64,000 nucleotides of DNA from contig NZ_CP049786.1 of NCBI RefSeq assembly GCF_011290365.1, positions 1,922,001 to 1,986,000 of the forward strand. The letters run 5' to 3'. Numbering within the stretch: the stretch's first letter is position 1; the number at the start of each line of letters is the position of its first letter. A program made the translations under genes and the position numbers. Positions 23,276 to 34,029 of this stretch are shown one piece after another. A model generated the notes under the pieces. It worked only from the letters and a program-made list of their open reading frames with translations, did no database searches and was not told where the DNA came from. This DNA is from Leclercia sp. 29361 (GTDB lineage: Bacteria > Pseudomonadota > Gammaproteobacteria > Enterobacterales > Enterobacteriaceae).

Positions 23276-23620
23276 TTAAAGCTGACGCAGCCAGTCGGCT
23301 AACACCAGAGCGTGATTCTGCTGCCGGTCTTTCGCCCCATACAGCAGCGTCACGGTCTGCTTGTCCGCCAGGCGGGCAATCCGCAGCCCCTCCTCCTGAT
23401 GCCGCGCCAGCTCCTGACGATAGGCCTGGCTGAAACTGGCAAAGTCGATTGTCTCGCTGTGAAACGCCTTACGCAGGTCATTGGATGGGGTCAGCGTTTT
23501 ACACCACTCATCGCACAGTAGCGCCTCCTTTTTCATCCCCCGCGGCCAGAGCCGGTCCACCAGGATCCGATAGCCATCCTCTTTACTGGCCTCATCATAC
23601 AGACGTTTGCACTGAATCAT
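23276..23620 (-). CDS. yeaO: DUF488 family protein YeaO
   Basis: 114 residues, E. coli YeaO-like. The ATG at 23620 sits after AAGGAG, and the upstream open frame is not conserved. Family signatures are YRILVDRLWPRGMKK near the N-terminus, PSNDLRKAFH in the middle and VTLLYGAKDRQQNHALVL at the end. DUF488 proteins are small cytosolic proteins often seen near stress or metal genes; function not established. Convergent with the 101-residue gene. Confidence 0.93.
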   Translation of the reverse strand: MIQCKRLYDEASKEDGYRILVDRLWPRGMKKEALLCDEWCKTLTPSNDLRKAFHSETIDFASFSQAYRQELARHQEEGLRIARLADKQTVTLLYGAKDRQQNHALVLADWLRQL

Positions 23621-23768
23621 TTTTTTGCTCCTTCTCCCTGCCACGCTATAGCGCTTCAACGCTATCACAATCTGCCCACGTATTTTAAGGTATTGTGATA
23701 TCAACGAAAGATCGGTAGTCTGAGGTTCCTTATGTTATCTGATATTTGTCTGGCATAAGGATCACTCT

Positions 23769-24479
23769 ATGGAACTCTCCGCGGTAAAAAATACCCTCCG
23801 AATTGCACTGGTTGGCGACTACAATCCTGACGTTCTGGCTCACCAGGCGATCCCGTTGGCCATTGACGATGCCGCAGCGGTGCTGGACATCACGGCCGAC
23901 TACGACTGGCTGGCGACCACCGAATTAACCAGCCCGGAAGATCTGGTCGGCTACGACGCTATCTGGCTGGTTCCGGCCAGCCCGTACAAAAATGTTGACG
24001 CCGCGTTTATTGCCGCACGCTACGCCCGTGAAAACAGCGTCCCGTTTCTTGGCACCTGCGGCGGCTTCCAGCATGCATTGATTGAATATGCCCGCAACGT
24101 CCTGGGCTGGCAGGATGCGGCCCACGCCGAGACGGATACCGAAGGCCGGATGGTGATTGCCCCGCTGACCTGCTCGCTTGTTGAGCAAAGCGACACCATT
24201 GAACTGCGCGCCAATACCCTGATTGCCAAAGCCTATGGCCAGGAAGAGATCGAAGAGGGTTATCACTGCAATTACGGTGTTTCGCCTGAGTTCGCGCAGG
24301 AGCTGGAGAAGGGTGATATGCGCGTCACCGGCTGGGACGCGCAGGGTGAGATCCGTGCCGTAGAGCTGGTGACGCACCCGTTCTTTATCGCCACGCTGTT
24401 CCAGCATGAGCGCGCCGCGCTGGCAGGCCGACCGGCCCCGCTGGTGCACGCTCTGCTTCGCGCAGCACAGAATTACTGA
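23769..24479 (+). CDS. CTP-synthase C-terminal-like (class I amidotransferase) protein
   Basis: 236 residues with the glutamine amidotransferase fold of the CTP-synthase C-terminal domain but without the synthetase domain. The nucleophile elbow is FLGTCGGFQHALIEYARNV, with Cys97. Preceding blocks are IALVGDYNPDVLAHQAI and YDAIWLVPASPYKN. A late His/Glu pair is expected around GYHCNYGVSPE and VTHPFFIATLFQHE. A free-standing amidotransferase-like hydrolase is inferred; partner and substrate unknown. Such proteins are annotated only as CTP-synthase-related. It ends nine bases before the nimT stop on the opposite strand. Confidence 0.85.
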   Translation: MELSAVKNTLRIALVGDYNPDVLAHQAIPLAIDDAAAVLDITADYDWLATTELTSPEDLVGYDAIWLVPASPYKNVDAAFIAARYARENSVPFLGTCGGFQHALIEYARNVLGWQDAAHAETDTEGRMVIAPLTCSLVEQSDTIELRANTLIAKAYGQEEIEEGYHCNYGVSPEFAQELEKGDMRVTGWDAQGEIRAVELVTHPFFIATLFQHERAALAGRPAPLVHALLRAAQNY

Positions 24480-24487
24480 AGGCTGAC

Positions 24488-25675
24488 TTAGCCGGACGTG
24501 ATCTCCCGGTCACGCCCGGCCAGCATCCCGCAGAGGGCCATCACCAGTGAAACCAGCGCACAGGCAAGCAGCGGGATCCGCCAGTCGCCGTTGGCATCGT
24601 GGATTTTCCCCATCAGCGGGGGGCCACAGGCAGCCAACAGATAGCCCACCGATTGCGCCATCCCGGAAAGGGCCGCGGCCTGATGCGCCGAGCTGGCGCG
24701 CAGGCCAATAAAGGTCAGGCCGAGGATCATGGTGGCCCCGGAACCGAAGCCAAAAATCAGCGTCCACATCACCGCCAGATCCGGCATAAACCACAGCCCC
24801 GCGGCACTCACCGCACACATCATTGCCGACAGTCCGGCCACGCCACGTTGATCCTTCAGCCGAAGCAGGATCAGCGGCACCACAATCCCCGGTGCGGCGG
24901 TTGCCAGCTGTAACAGCCCGTGCAGGGACCCGGCTTCGGTTTCGCTGTAGCCGTGGCTCTGCAGGATCGCCGGCAGCCAGCCAATAATTACATAGTAGAT
25001 AAGCGAGTTGATCCCGAGGAACAGCGTCACCTGCCAGGCCAGCGTTGAGCGCCAGATGCCCCGGCTATGCAGCGCCCGCGCACCGCTCAGCGACCCGACA
25101 GGGCGCTGGCGCCACTGCGGCAGCCACAGGAGCAGCGCCAGCAGGGGAAACACCATCAGCATCAACAGCGCACCGTGCCAGCCTGCACCGCTCAGGGCGA
25201 CGGGCACCACCAGTGCTGAACCGAGCGCCGCCGCGGCCCCCATCGTCAGGGAGTACGCCCCGGTCAGTTTCGCCACCTGACCGGGGAAATCACGTTTAAT
25301 CAGCCCCGGTAGCAGCACGTTGCCGAGCGCAATACCGCAGCCAATCACCGCCGTGCCGCCAAACAGCAGCATTGCGGAGGGCAGGGAGCGCAGGGCGATC
25401 CCGGCGACGATCAGCAACAGGGCGATAAACAGGCTGCGCTCCATGCCGATGCGGCGGGCGAGACCAGCCGCCAGGGGCGAGATCAGCGCAAAGGCCAGCA
25501 GGGGGAGCGTAGTGAGCAGTCCGGTCTGGGCGGTAGTCAGGCCATAATCGGCGCGGATAGCGTCCAGCAGCGGCGCAGCGCCGGTAAAGGTCACCCGCAG
25601 CGAGGTGGCAATCAGCAGGATCCCGGCAATCAGCAGCGCCCGCTGCTTGCCGGTAGTCGGAAGGGCTATGGTCAT
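24488..25675 (-). CDS. nimT: MFS exporter NimT (YeaN), CynX family
   Basis: Inner-membrane transporter of 395 residues with about 12 hydrophobic segments. The E. coli homologue exports 2-nitroimidazole. The first half contains LRVTFTGAAPLLDAIRADYG and the loop AGLARRIGMERSL; the second repeat starts after a cytoplasmic stretch rich in Arg (WLPQWRQRPVGSLSGARAL). CynX/NimT features include GNVLLPGLIKRDFPG. It is divergent from nimR with a 99-base shared regulatory region, as in E. coli. Confidence 0.92.
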   Translation of the reverse strand: MTIALPTTGKQRALLIAGILLIATSLRVTFTGAAPLLDAIRADYGLTTAQTGLLTTLPLLAFALISPLAAGLARRIGMERSLFIALLLIVAGIALRSLPSAMLLFGGTAVIGCGIALGNVLLPGLIKRDFPGQVAKLTGAYSLTMGAAAALGSALVVPVALSGAGWHGALLMLMVFPLLALLLWLPQWRQRPVGSLSGARALHSRGIWRSTLAWQVTLFLGINSLIYYVIIGWLPAILQSHGYSETEAGSLHGLLQLATAAPGIVVPLILLRLKDQRGVAGLSAMMCAVSAAGLWFMPDLAVMWTLIFGFGSGATMILGLTFIGLRASSAHQAAALSGMAQSVGYLLAACGPPLMGKIHDANGDWRIPLLACALVSLVMALCGMLAGRDREITSG

Positions 25676-25774
25676 TGTTATCTCTTACGTCGAAATGAGG
25701 CTACAGGATACGCATTTTCAGGACGGTTGAAATCAAGCTAAAATGACAGATTATCGCTAATATCGGACAAGATT

Positions 25775-26563
25775 ATGATCGGTCTGGGCCTTGAAGGGTA
25801 CGATCCCGACAGTCAGCATGACGCCGCGGTGGCGTTTCACGTGCGCGTGGTGGCGGACGAGCAGCGTATTCCCCGACATCAGCACCGCAAAGGGCAGCTG
25901 ATCCTGGCCCTGCATGGGGCGATCACCTGTGAGGTGGAGAACGCCATGTGGATGGTGCCGCCGCAGTTTGCGGTCTGGATCCCCGGCCAGCTGCCGCACA
26001 GCAACAGAGCCACCCCCAGCGCCCGGCTCTGCTTTTTGTTTATCGAGCCCGGCGCCGTAACGCTCCCGGACCGCTGCTGCACGCTAAAAATTTCGCCGCT
26101 GGTGCGGGAGTTGATCCTGACCCTGGCGGCGCGCAGCCCTGAAAAGCAGGAGCCCGCCACCCAGCGGCTGGTGGAGGTGCTGTTTGATGAACTGCCCCGC
26201 CAGCCCGAAGAGCAACTTCAACTCCCGGTCTCTCCGCACCCTAAAATCCGCCTGATGAGTGAGACCATGGCTGCCTCTCCGGCACAATGGCAGACGTTGC
26301 ATCAGTGGGCGCGCCATTTCGCGATGAGTGAGCGCAACCTTGCCCGGCTGGTGGTGAGTGAAACCGGGCTCAGCTTTCGCCGCTGGCGGCATCAGCTCCA
26401 GCTGATTGTGGCCCTGCAGGGATTGATCCGCGGCCAGTCGGTGCAGCAAGTGGCCCAGGATCTGGGCTATGACTCCACCACTGCGTTTATCACCATGTTC
26501 AAAAAAGGACTGGGTCAGACCCCGGCGCGGTATATCGCCAGTCTGGCTACGACTTCCCGATAA
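25775..26563 (+). CDS. nimR: AraC-family regulator NimR (YeaM)
   Basis: 262 residues. The cupin-type N-domain (residues ~20-120) includes [16 protein letters not shown] and [13 protein letters not shown]. Two helix-turn-helix motifs of the AraC C-domain follow at about 165-255 ([21 protein letters not shown], split over two helices, and [20 protein letters not shown]). In E. coli it represses nimT and itself. Its ATG is behind a weak site. It ends overlapping the yeaL stop by 17 bases on the opposite strand. Confidence 0.92.
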   Translation: MIGLGLEGYDPDSQHDAAVAFHVRVVADEQRIPRHQHRKGQLILALHGAITCEVENAMWMVPPQFAVWIPGQLPHSNRATPSARLCFLFIEPGAVTLPDRCCTLKISPLVRELILTLAARSPEKQEPATQRLVEVLFDELPRQPEEQLQLPVSPHPKIRLMSETMAASPAQWQTLHQWARHFAMSERNLARLVVSETGLSFRRWRHQLQLIVALQGLIRGQSVQQVAQDLGYDSTTAFITMFKKGLGQTPARYIASLATTSR

Positions 26564-26993
26564 ACAGCGACACCAGCCCGGCGGCAATCAGCGGGCCGAC
26601 CGGCACGCCACGGAACAGCGCCACCCCCAGCACCGTGCCTACCAGCAGTCCGGCTACCAGCGTCGGCTGGGAACTCATCAGCGTGACGCCGCGCCCGCCC
26701 AGCCACGACACAAACACCCCCACGGCGATGGCAATCAATGATTTCCAGTTCATAAAGGCGTGGATCAGCGTCGAGGCGGGCAGGGTGCCGCTGGCGATCG
26801 GCGCCATCACGCCGATGGTGAGGATGATAATCCCGACGGTCAGTCCTTGCTTTTCAATCCACGGGAAAAAGGTGTTGAGCGGCGTAACCCGCACGATGAT
26901 CAGTACCAGAATGGAAATGGCGACGGTGGTGTTATGGCTGACAAAGCCCAGCGCAGCGAGCCCCAGAAGTATGAGCAGAGTCGGGTCAATCAT
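26547..26993 (-). CDS. yeaL: UPF0756 membrane protein YeaL (DUF441)
   Basis: 148 residues, four hydrophobic segments, inner-membrane. Family features are the start [17 protein letters not shown], the central [19 protein letters not shown] and the C-terminal [20 protein letters not shown], ending in SLFIGKS. Function not established. The gene is convergent with nimR and overlaps it by 17 bases. Upstream lies a 299-base interval before the copper receptor in which I see no gene. Confidence 0.94.
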   Translation of the reverse strand: MIDPTLLILLGLAALGFVSHNTTVAISILVLIIVRVTPLNTFFPWIEKQGLTVGIIILTIGVMAPIASGTLPASTLIHAFMNWKSLIAIAVGVFVSWLGGRGVTLMSSQPTLVAGLLVGTVLGVALFRGVPVGPLIAAGLVSLFIGKS

Positions 26994-27292
26994 ATTGTTA
27001 TCCTTGCAAAAAAGTTAGCCTGCTTACTTTACGCGGTTACCGGCGGGTAAAAAGGCTTATCCCGCAAAAAAACTATAATCGGGTGCGGTACTGCCAGGGT
27101 GCTATTCACTGGCTGTATGATTTTTCAACCCCTTTCTGCACTTCTTATTCTCTTCAGTAAACGTTGTTCCACATGGCACACCCCGGCAGAATTTCGGCCT
27201 GACTCATGTGCCTGCTCGTTACGGTAATTCTCTGAACAAAGGGATTCGTTCTTTGTAGCGGTACACACCGACACTTTTAGCCAGGTACCGTA

Positions 27293-29320
27293 ATGAATAA
27301 AGTAAGATTTTCACCCCATCCGCTGGCGTGGTCGTTGCTGGTCGCGCTCTCCTGCACTGCCTCTGGCGCCGAGCAAAACGCCGCGCCGCAGCTTAATGAT
27401 GGCGATGTGATCACCGTGACCGCCCCGGTTCTCTCGCCGCTGGAGATCGTAACCTCGCCAAAAACGCCGCGTCAGCCGGTACCGGCCAGCGATGGTTCCG
27501 ATTACCTGAAAACCATTCCCGGCTTCAGCCAGATCCGTAACGGCGGCAGCAACGGCGACCCGGTGTTTCGCGGCATGTTCGGCTCCCGTCTGCGTCTGCT
27601 GACCAACGACAGCGAGATGCTCGGGGCGTGTCCGTCCCGAATGGATGCCCCGAGCTCGTACATCTCGCCAGAAAGCTACGATCTGCTGACCGTGACCAAA
27701 GGACCGGAAACCGTGCTCTGGGGGCCAGGCAACTCCGCCGGGACGGTGCGCTTCGACCGGGAACCGCTGCGCTTTGACAGCGCGGGCGTCAAGGGCGATG
27801 CCAGCTTCCTCGCTGCCTCCAGCGATCGCTTCGATGAGAACGCCGACGTCAGCTTTGGTAATGACCAGGGCTATGTCCGCCTGAACGGCAATAAATCGAA
27901 ATCCGGCGATTACAAAGATGGCAATGGCGATCGCGTGGCCTCGAAGTGGGACAAGTGGAACACCGATCTTGCCATCGGCTGGACGCCGGATGCCGACACG
28001 CTGCTGGAGCTGACCGCCGGGCAGGGCAATGGGGACGCAAGCTACGCCGGGCGCGGGATGGATGGCTCCCAGTTCAAACGCGAAAGCCTGGGCCTGCGCT
28101 TTAAGAAAGATCATATCGGCGAAATCTTCGACTCGCTGGACATGAGCATCTACTACAACTACGCCAACCACATCATGGATAACTACTCCATGCGCTCTGC
28201 GGGCACCATGGGGGGTGGTATGTCCATGGGCTCGATGGACATGTCGATGCCGATGGAGAAACAGGTCGATCGCCGTACCGTTGGCGGCAGAATGATGGGC
28301 ACCTGGCTGTGGTCTGATTTCCAGCTGCAAAGCGGGGTGGACATGCAGACCAACACCCACCGCAGCAATGAAGATGACGAGAACCAGGGCTGGCAGGAAG
28401 ATGCCCGTTTCCACGATTACGGCGCCTTTGGCGAACTGACGTGGAATGCCACCGAACTGAGCAAAGTTATCGGCGGCGCGCGTCTGGATAAGGTCGAGGT
28501 GGACAACTATACCGGCGTCGGCAGCGACAGCCGGGAAGATACCCTCCCGGCGGGCTTCCTGCGCGTGGAGCATAACCTGGGCACGATGCCGGCCATGGTT
28601 TACGCCGGGCTGGGCTATACCGAACGATTCCCGGACTACTGGGAACTGTTCTCCCCGACCTACGGGCCTGATGGTACCGCGGACGTGTTTGATAATCTGA
28701 AGCCGGAGAAAACCACCCAGCTCGACATTGGCGCCCAGTACAAAGGCGAGCACACCACCGGGTGGATCTCCGCCTACGTCGGGCGCATCAACGACTTCAT
28801 CCTGTTTAGCTACGATCCGAACTACAGCCACGTCAGCCAGGCCGACAACGTGGACGCTACCATCATGGGCGGCGAGATGGGGGCCTCGTATCAGCTGAGC
28901 GACCAGTGGAAAACCGACGCCACCCTTAACTACTCCTGGGGTCAGAACACCGACGATCATCAGCCGCTGCCGCAAATGCCGCCGCTGGAGGCGCGTCTTG
29001 GCCTGACGTGGGAGCAGGGCGACTGGAGTTCAACCGGCCTGCTGCGCATGGTCAGCCCGCAACACCGGGTGGCGATGAACGAAGGTAACGTGGTCGGGAA
29101 AGATTTCGATCAGAGCGCCGGGTTCGCGATCCTCTCCGCCAACGCGGCATATAAAGTGAATAAGTTCCTGAAGCTGAGCAGCGGTGTCGATAACCTGCTG
29201 GACAAGAGCTACAGCGAACATCTTAACCTGGCGGGGAACAGCAGCTTTGGTTATTCATCCGATACGCCGGTGAATGAGCCTGGCCGCACCGTCTGGGCGA
29301 AAATGAATGTGACATTCTGA
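27293..29320 (+). CDS. TonB-dependent copper receptor, OprC/NosA-like
   Basis: Outer-membrane beta-barrel of 675 residues that imports a substrate using TonB energy. A signal peptide (about 1-25) is followed by a TonB-box-like DVITVTAP (38-45) and a plug domain to ~170 with TKGPETVLWGPGN. Copper-type features are CPSRM at 113-117, matching the plug CxxxM copper site described for Pseudomonas OprC, and a loop packed with Met (MGGGMSMGSMDMSMPM, about 307-322). The barrel ends in aromatic Phe (MNVTF). Copper or methanobactin-like uptake is inferred. In E. coli the yeaI-yeaJ-yeaK-yoaI genes lie here instead. Confidence 0.88.
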   Translation: MNKVRFSPHPLAWSLLVALSCTASGAEQNAAPQLNDGDVITVTAPVLSPLEIVTSPKTPRQPVPASDGSDYLKTIPGFSQIRNGGSNGDPVFRGMFGSRLRLLTNDSEMLGACPSRMDAPSSYISPESYDLLTVTKGPETVLWGPGNSAGTVRFDREPLRFDSAGVKGDASFLAASSDRFDENADVSFGNDQGYVRLNGNKSKSGDYKDGNGDRVASKWDKWNTDLAIGWTPDADTLLELTAGQGNGDASYAGRGMDGSQFKRESLGLRFKKDHIGEIFDSLDMSIYYNYANHIMDNYSMRSAGTMGGGMSMGSMDMSMPMEKQVDRRTVGGRMMGTWLWSDFQLQSGVDMQTNTHRSNEDDENQGWQEDARFHDYGAFGELTWNATELSKVIGGARLDKVEVDNYTGVGSDSREDTLPAGFLRVEHNLGTMPAMVYAGLGYTERFPDYWELFSPTYGPDGTADVFDNLKPEKTTQLDIGAQYKGEHTTGWISAYVGRINDFILFSYDPNYSHVSQADNVDATIMGGEMGASYQLSDQWKTDATLNYSWGQNTDDHQPLPQMPPLEARLGLTWEQGDWSSTGLLRMVSPQHRVAMNEGNVVGKDFDQSAGFAILSANAAYKVNKFLKLSSGVDNLLDKSYSEHLNLAGNSSFGYSSDTPVNEPGRTVWAKMNVTF

Positions 29321-29331
29321 GGCGATCGTAA

Positions 29332-29356
29332 CACCGCCGGTCAGTGACCGGCGGTG
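29332..29356. terminator. Palindrome between converging receptor and yeaH genes
   Basis: Stem CACCGCCGGTCA / TGACCGGCGGTG around one base, only 11 bases from the receptor stop. Very stable but without a T-run on either strand, so termination is uncertain. Confidence 0.45.
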
Positions 29357-29359
29357 GAG

Positions 29360-30769
<1,410 letters not shown>

Positions 30770-30772
30770 CTA

Positions 30773-32707
30773 TTAAGACGATTTACGCACGCGCAGGTAC
30801 CACTCGCAGAGCAGGCGAACCTGTTTGCGGGTGTAGCCTTTCTCCATCATGCGATCGACAAAATCGTCGTGTTTTTTCTGCTCGTCGGTTGAGGTTTTGG
30901 CATTAAAGGAGATGACCGGCAACAGCTCTTCGGTATTGGAGAACATTTTCTTCTCAATAACCGTGCGCAGTTTTTCGTAGCTGGTCCAGTTCGGATTGCG
31001 TCCGCTGAAGTTCGCTCTGGCGCGCAGCACGAAGTTGACGATCTCATTGCGGAAGTCTTTCGGATTACTGATCCCGGCAGGCTTCTCGATTTTTTCCAGT
31101 TCCGCATTCAGTGACTCGCGGTCAAACAGCTGGCCGGTATCCGGATCGCGATACTCCTGATCCTGGATCCAGAAGTCAGCATAGGTGACGTAGCGGTCAA
31201 AGATGTTCTGCCCGTACTCGGAGTAAGATTCCAGATAGGCGGTCTGGATCTCTTTGCCGATAAACTCGGCGTATTTCGGGATCAGATAGCCTTTGAGGAA
31301 CTCGAGGTAACGTTCAGCCTGCTCCTGCGGGAACTGCTCACGCTCAATCTGCTGCTCCAGGACGTAGAACAGGTGTACCGGGTTAGCGGCCACTTCAGCG
31401 TGGTCAAAGTTGAACACGCGGGAGAGGATTTTGAACGCAAAGCGCGTGGACAGACCGTTCATCCCTTCGTCGACACCGGCGTAGTCGCGATACTCCTGGT
31501 AGGATTTCGCTTTCGGATCGGTATCTTTCAGGCTTTCACCGTCGTAGACGCGCATTTTCGAGTAGATGCTCGAGTTTTCTGGCTCTTTCAGGCGCGACAG
31601 GATCGAGAAGCGCGACAGCGTTTCCAGGGTCCCCGGGGCGCATGGGGCATGAACCAGCTCACTGTGGTTCAGCAGTTTTTCGTAAATCTTGATCTCTTCG
31701 GAGATCCGCAGGCAGTAAGGCACTTTGACGATGTAAACACGGTCAAGGAAGGCCTCGTTGTTTTTGTTGTTACGGAAAGTGACCCACTCAGATTCGTTGG
31801 AGTGCGCCAGAATAATACCGTTGAACGGCAGGGCAGAGATCCCTTCAGTACCGTTGTAGTTACCTTCCTGGGTGGCGGTCAGCAGCGGATGCAGCACCTT
31901 GATCGGCGCTTTGAACATCTCGACGAACTCCATAATCCCCTGGTTGGCGCGGCACAGCGCACCGGAATAACCATAAGCGTCAGGATCGTTTTGCGCGTGG
32001 TTTTCCAGTTTACGGATATCCACTTTACCTACCAGCGCAGAGATATCCTGGTTGTTCTCGTCACCCGGTTCGGTTTTAGCGATCGCGATCTGTTCCAGAA
32101 TCGACGGCCAGGCTTTCACCACGCGGAATTTGGTAATGTCACCGCCAAACTCATGCAGGCGTTTCGCCGCCCACGGCGACATGATGGTGCCGAGATAGCG
32201 ACGGGGAATACCGTACTCTTTATCCAGGATCTGCGCATCTTCCTGCGGGTTGAACAGACACAGCGGATGGTCGTTGACCGGGCTGCGTTCGCCGTTGGCG
32301 CTTAGCACGTAAATCGGCACGCGCTGCATCAACGCTTTCAGCCGTTCAGCCAGGGAGGATTTACCGCCGCCGACGGGACCCAGCAGATACAGGATCTGTT
32401 TCTTCTCTTCCAGACCCTGAGCAGCGTGTTTCAGGTAGGAAACAATCTGCTCGATGGCATCTTCCATGCCGTAAAATTCTTCAAACGCAGGATATCGGGC
32501 GACGACCCGATTCGAAAACAGACGGGAAAGCCGTGGCTCCTGGGCAGTATCAACCATATTCGGCTCACCAATAGCCATCAATAGTCGTTCTGCCGCATTG
32601 GCATAGGCACTGCGATCTTGCCGACAGATGGCAAGAAATTCCTGCAGTGTGAACTCTTCGTCCTTGGCAGCTTCATATCGCTGGCGATAGTGATCGAATA
32701 TATTCAT
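30773..32707 (-). CDS. yeaG: Serine protein kinase YeaG (PrkA family)
   Basis: 644 residues, exactly the E. coli length. An N-terminal AAA+-type region contains the Walker A LGPVGGGKSSLAERLK (about 108-123), followed by the PrkA core and a C-terminal kinase-like domain (residues ~400-640). It is a cytosolic Ser/Thr kinase induced under nitrogen starvation, where it supports survival together with YeaH. Transcription is expected from the sigma-54 promoter 100 bases upstream (32807-32822). Confidence 0.96.
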   Translation of the reverse strand: MNIFDHYRQRYEAAKDEEFTLQEFLAICRQDRSAYANAAERLLMAIGEPNMVDTAQEPRLSRLFSNRVVARYPAFEEFYGMEDAIEQIVSYLKHAAQGLEEKKQILYLLGPVGGGKSSLAERLKALMQRVPIYVLSANGERSPVNDHPLCLFNPQEDAQILDKEYGIPRRYLGTIMSPWAAKRLHEFGGDITKFRVVKAWPSILEQIAIAKTEPGDENNQDISALVGKVDIRKLENHAQNDPDAYGYSGALCRANQGIMEFVEMFKAPIKVLHPLLTATQEGNYNGTEGISALPFNGIILAHSNESEWVTFRNNKNNEAFLDRVYIVKVPYCLRISEEIKIYEKLLNHSELVHAPCAPGTLETLSRFSILSRLKEPENSSIYSKMRVYDGESLKDTDPKAKSYQEYRDYAGVDEGMNGLSTRFAFKILSRVFNFDHAEVAANPVHLFYVLEQQIEREQFPQEQAERYLEFLKGYLIPKYAEFIGKEIQTAYLESYSEYGQNIFDRYVTYADFWIQDQEYRDPDTGQLFDRESLNAELEKIEKPAGISNPKDFRNEIVNFVLRARANFSGRNPNWTSYEKLRTVIEKKMFSNTEELLPVISFNAKTSTDEQKKHDDFVDRMMEKGYTRKQVRLLCEWYLRVRKSS

Positions 32708-32806
32708 GGCATGCCGTCCTTTCGTTTTTTAGCACAGGAAGAGAGCCGTTCATATGAATAGTAGAGGCTCCCGGAAGCGGGACCCGTTGCACCTCACTGC
32801 AAGAGC

Positions 32807-32822
32807 AGCAACCCGTGTGCCA
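32807..32822 (-). promoter_or_regulatory. Sigma-54 promoter of yeaGH
   Basis: Minus strand TGGCACACGGGTTGCT fits TGGCAC-N5-TTGCW with exact GG/GC spacing, 100 bases before the yeaG start. E. coli yeaGH is known to use sigma-54 and NtrC. An NtrC-like site TGCAAAACTTGCCTGCA (32889-32905) lies further upstream but is degenerate. Confidence 0.8.
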
Positions 32823-33140
32823 GGTCGGGCGCTAAAACCGCGGGGTGATCCGGTATTCAGCTTCTTAAAATTAAGCGTAGATGGCATTTGCAAAACTTGC
32901 CTGCACGCAAAATCTAATTTCAATGACATATCAATAACTCATCCAGAAATTCAGCCAAATATTTTTAGATAAACCTCCTTCCTTCACTGAACGGTAATCT
33001 GACTGACAGCGTTCCGTCATTTGTCGCACACAAAATAAGGGGTTAATCAAATTGATTAGTTGACAAAAAATTTTGAGAAATGGGGGGAATGACGGTTACA
33101 CTTCACCCGCTGATTATTTGACTACAGGAAAGAATGGATT

Positions 33141-33887
33141 GTGACCAAACTCAAACTTCTGGCACTGGGGATTATCGTTGCCACCTCAGTGAGTACAGCA
33201 TACGCGGAGAATCAGTGGTCAGTTGGTGCTGGTGTCGGCGTAATCAACAGCCCTTATAAACAATATGACCGTGATATCTATCCGGTACCGGTTATCACCT
33301 ATGAAGGGGATAATTTCTGGTTCCGCGGGCTGGGCGGTGGCTACTATCTGTGGAACGACCAGACCGACAAACTCTCCATCATGGCCTATTACGACCCGAC
33401 GCACTTCAAGCCAGGCGACAGCGACAGCTATCAGCTTCGCCAGCTCGATAAACGTAAGAGCACCATGATGGCGGGGGTTTCCTGGGTCCATAATACCGAG
33501 TACGGTTTCCTGCGCACCGCCCTGGCGGGTGATACGCTCGATAACAGTAACGGCTATATCTGGGATCTGGCGTGGTTGTACCGTTACACCAACGGCGGGC
33601 TGACGCTCACCCCGGGTATCGGTGTGGAATACCACAGTGATAACTACAACGACTACTATTATGGCGTGTCCCATAAAGAGTCCCGTCGCAGCGGCCTCAA
33701 CAGCTATGATGCAGACGATGGCTGGAACCCGTACCTGGAGCTGACCGCGAGCTATAAGTTTGCGTCTGACTGGAACGTCTACGCCACCGGTCGCTATAAC
33801 CGCCTCAGCGATGAGGTGAAAGACAGCCCGATGGTCGACAAGTCCTGGACCGGGTTGATGTCGGTGGGCCTGACCTACAGTTTCTGA
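33141..33887 (+). CDS. mipA: MltA-interacting protein MipA (OmpV family)
   Basis: 248 residues with a signal peptide (cleavage about AYA-ENQ). Predicted outer-membrane beta barrel of the MipA/OmpV family that scaffolds the lytic transglycosylase MltA with PBP1B. Alternating hydrophobic strands and many Tyr/Trp are visible (YLWNDQTDKLSIMAYYDPT), ending in aromatic F (VGLTYSF). GTG start 33141 behind AGGAAAGAATGGATT; no better start. Followed by two near-identical terminator hairpins before yeaE. Confidence 0.95.
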   Translation: MTKLKLLALGIIVATSVSTAYAENQWSVGAGVGVINSPYKQYDRDIYPVPVITYEGDNFWFRGLGGGYYLWNDQTDKLSIMAYYDPTHFKPGDSDSYQLRQLDKRKSTMMAGVSWVHNTEYGFLRTALAGDTLDNSNGYIWDLAWLYRYTNGGLTLTPGIGVEYHSDNYNDYYYGVSHKESRRSGLNSYDADDGWNPYLELTASYKFASDWNVYATGRYNRLSDEVKDSPMVDKSWTGLMSVGLTYSF

Positions 33888-33901
33888 TTGTGCATCTTTA
33901 C

Positions 33902-33996
33902 TGTGCAATTTGTGCATTACAACGGAGCGCTTGCGCTCCGTTTTTTTTAGGGTGATGCAATATGTGCATCATGACGGAGCGCCTGCGCTCCGTTTG
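33902..33996 (+). terminator. Tandemly duplicated terminator after mipA
   Basis: Two ~43-base direct repeats (33902-33944 and 33954-33996) each carry ACGGAGCGC / GCGCTCCGT. The first has eight T and is a full terminator; the second ends TTTG and is weak. The second also lies in the yeaE leader. Confidence 0.8.
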
Positions 33997-34029
33997 TCCT
34001 GGGGTGGTGCAGATAAACAGGAGAGTGTG

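Noticed and set aside
27051..27292. Possible cobalamin or other riboswitch before the TonB receptor
   Set aside because: I looked for the B12-box core and expression platform and could not find them; the bases show no convincing terminator. The receptor type is copper, not cobalamin.
27311..28975. Very long open frame (554 codons) antisense to the copper receptor
   Set aside because: It arises from codon bias of the real gene: no ribosome site, composition unlike proteins (His/Ala/Val-rich), and the opposite strand encodes a complete TonB receptor with a signal peptide.
32754..32972. 72-codon frame between yeaG and mipA
   Set aside because: Overlaps the sigma-54 promoter region of yeaG; composition Arg/Pro-rich, no binding site.
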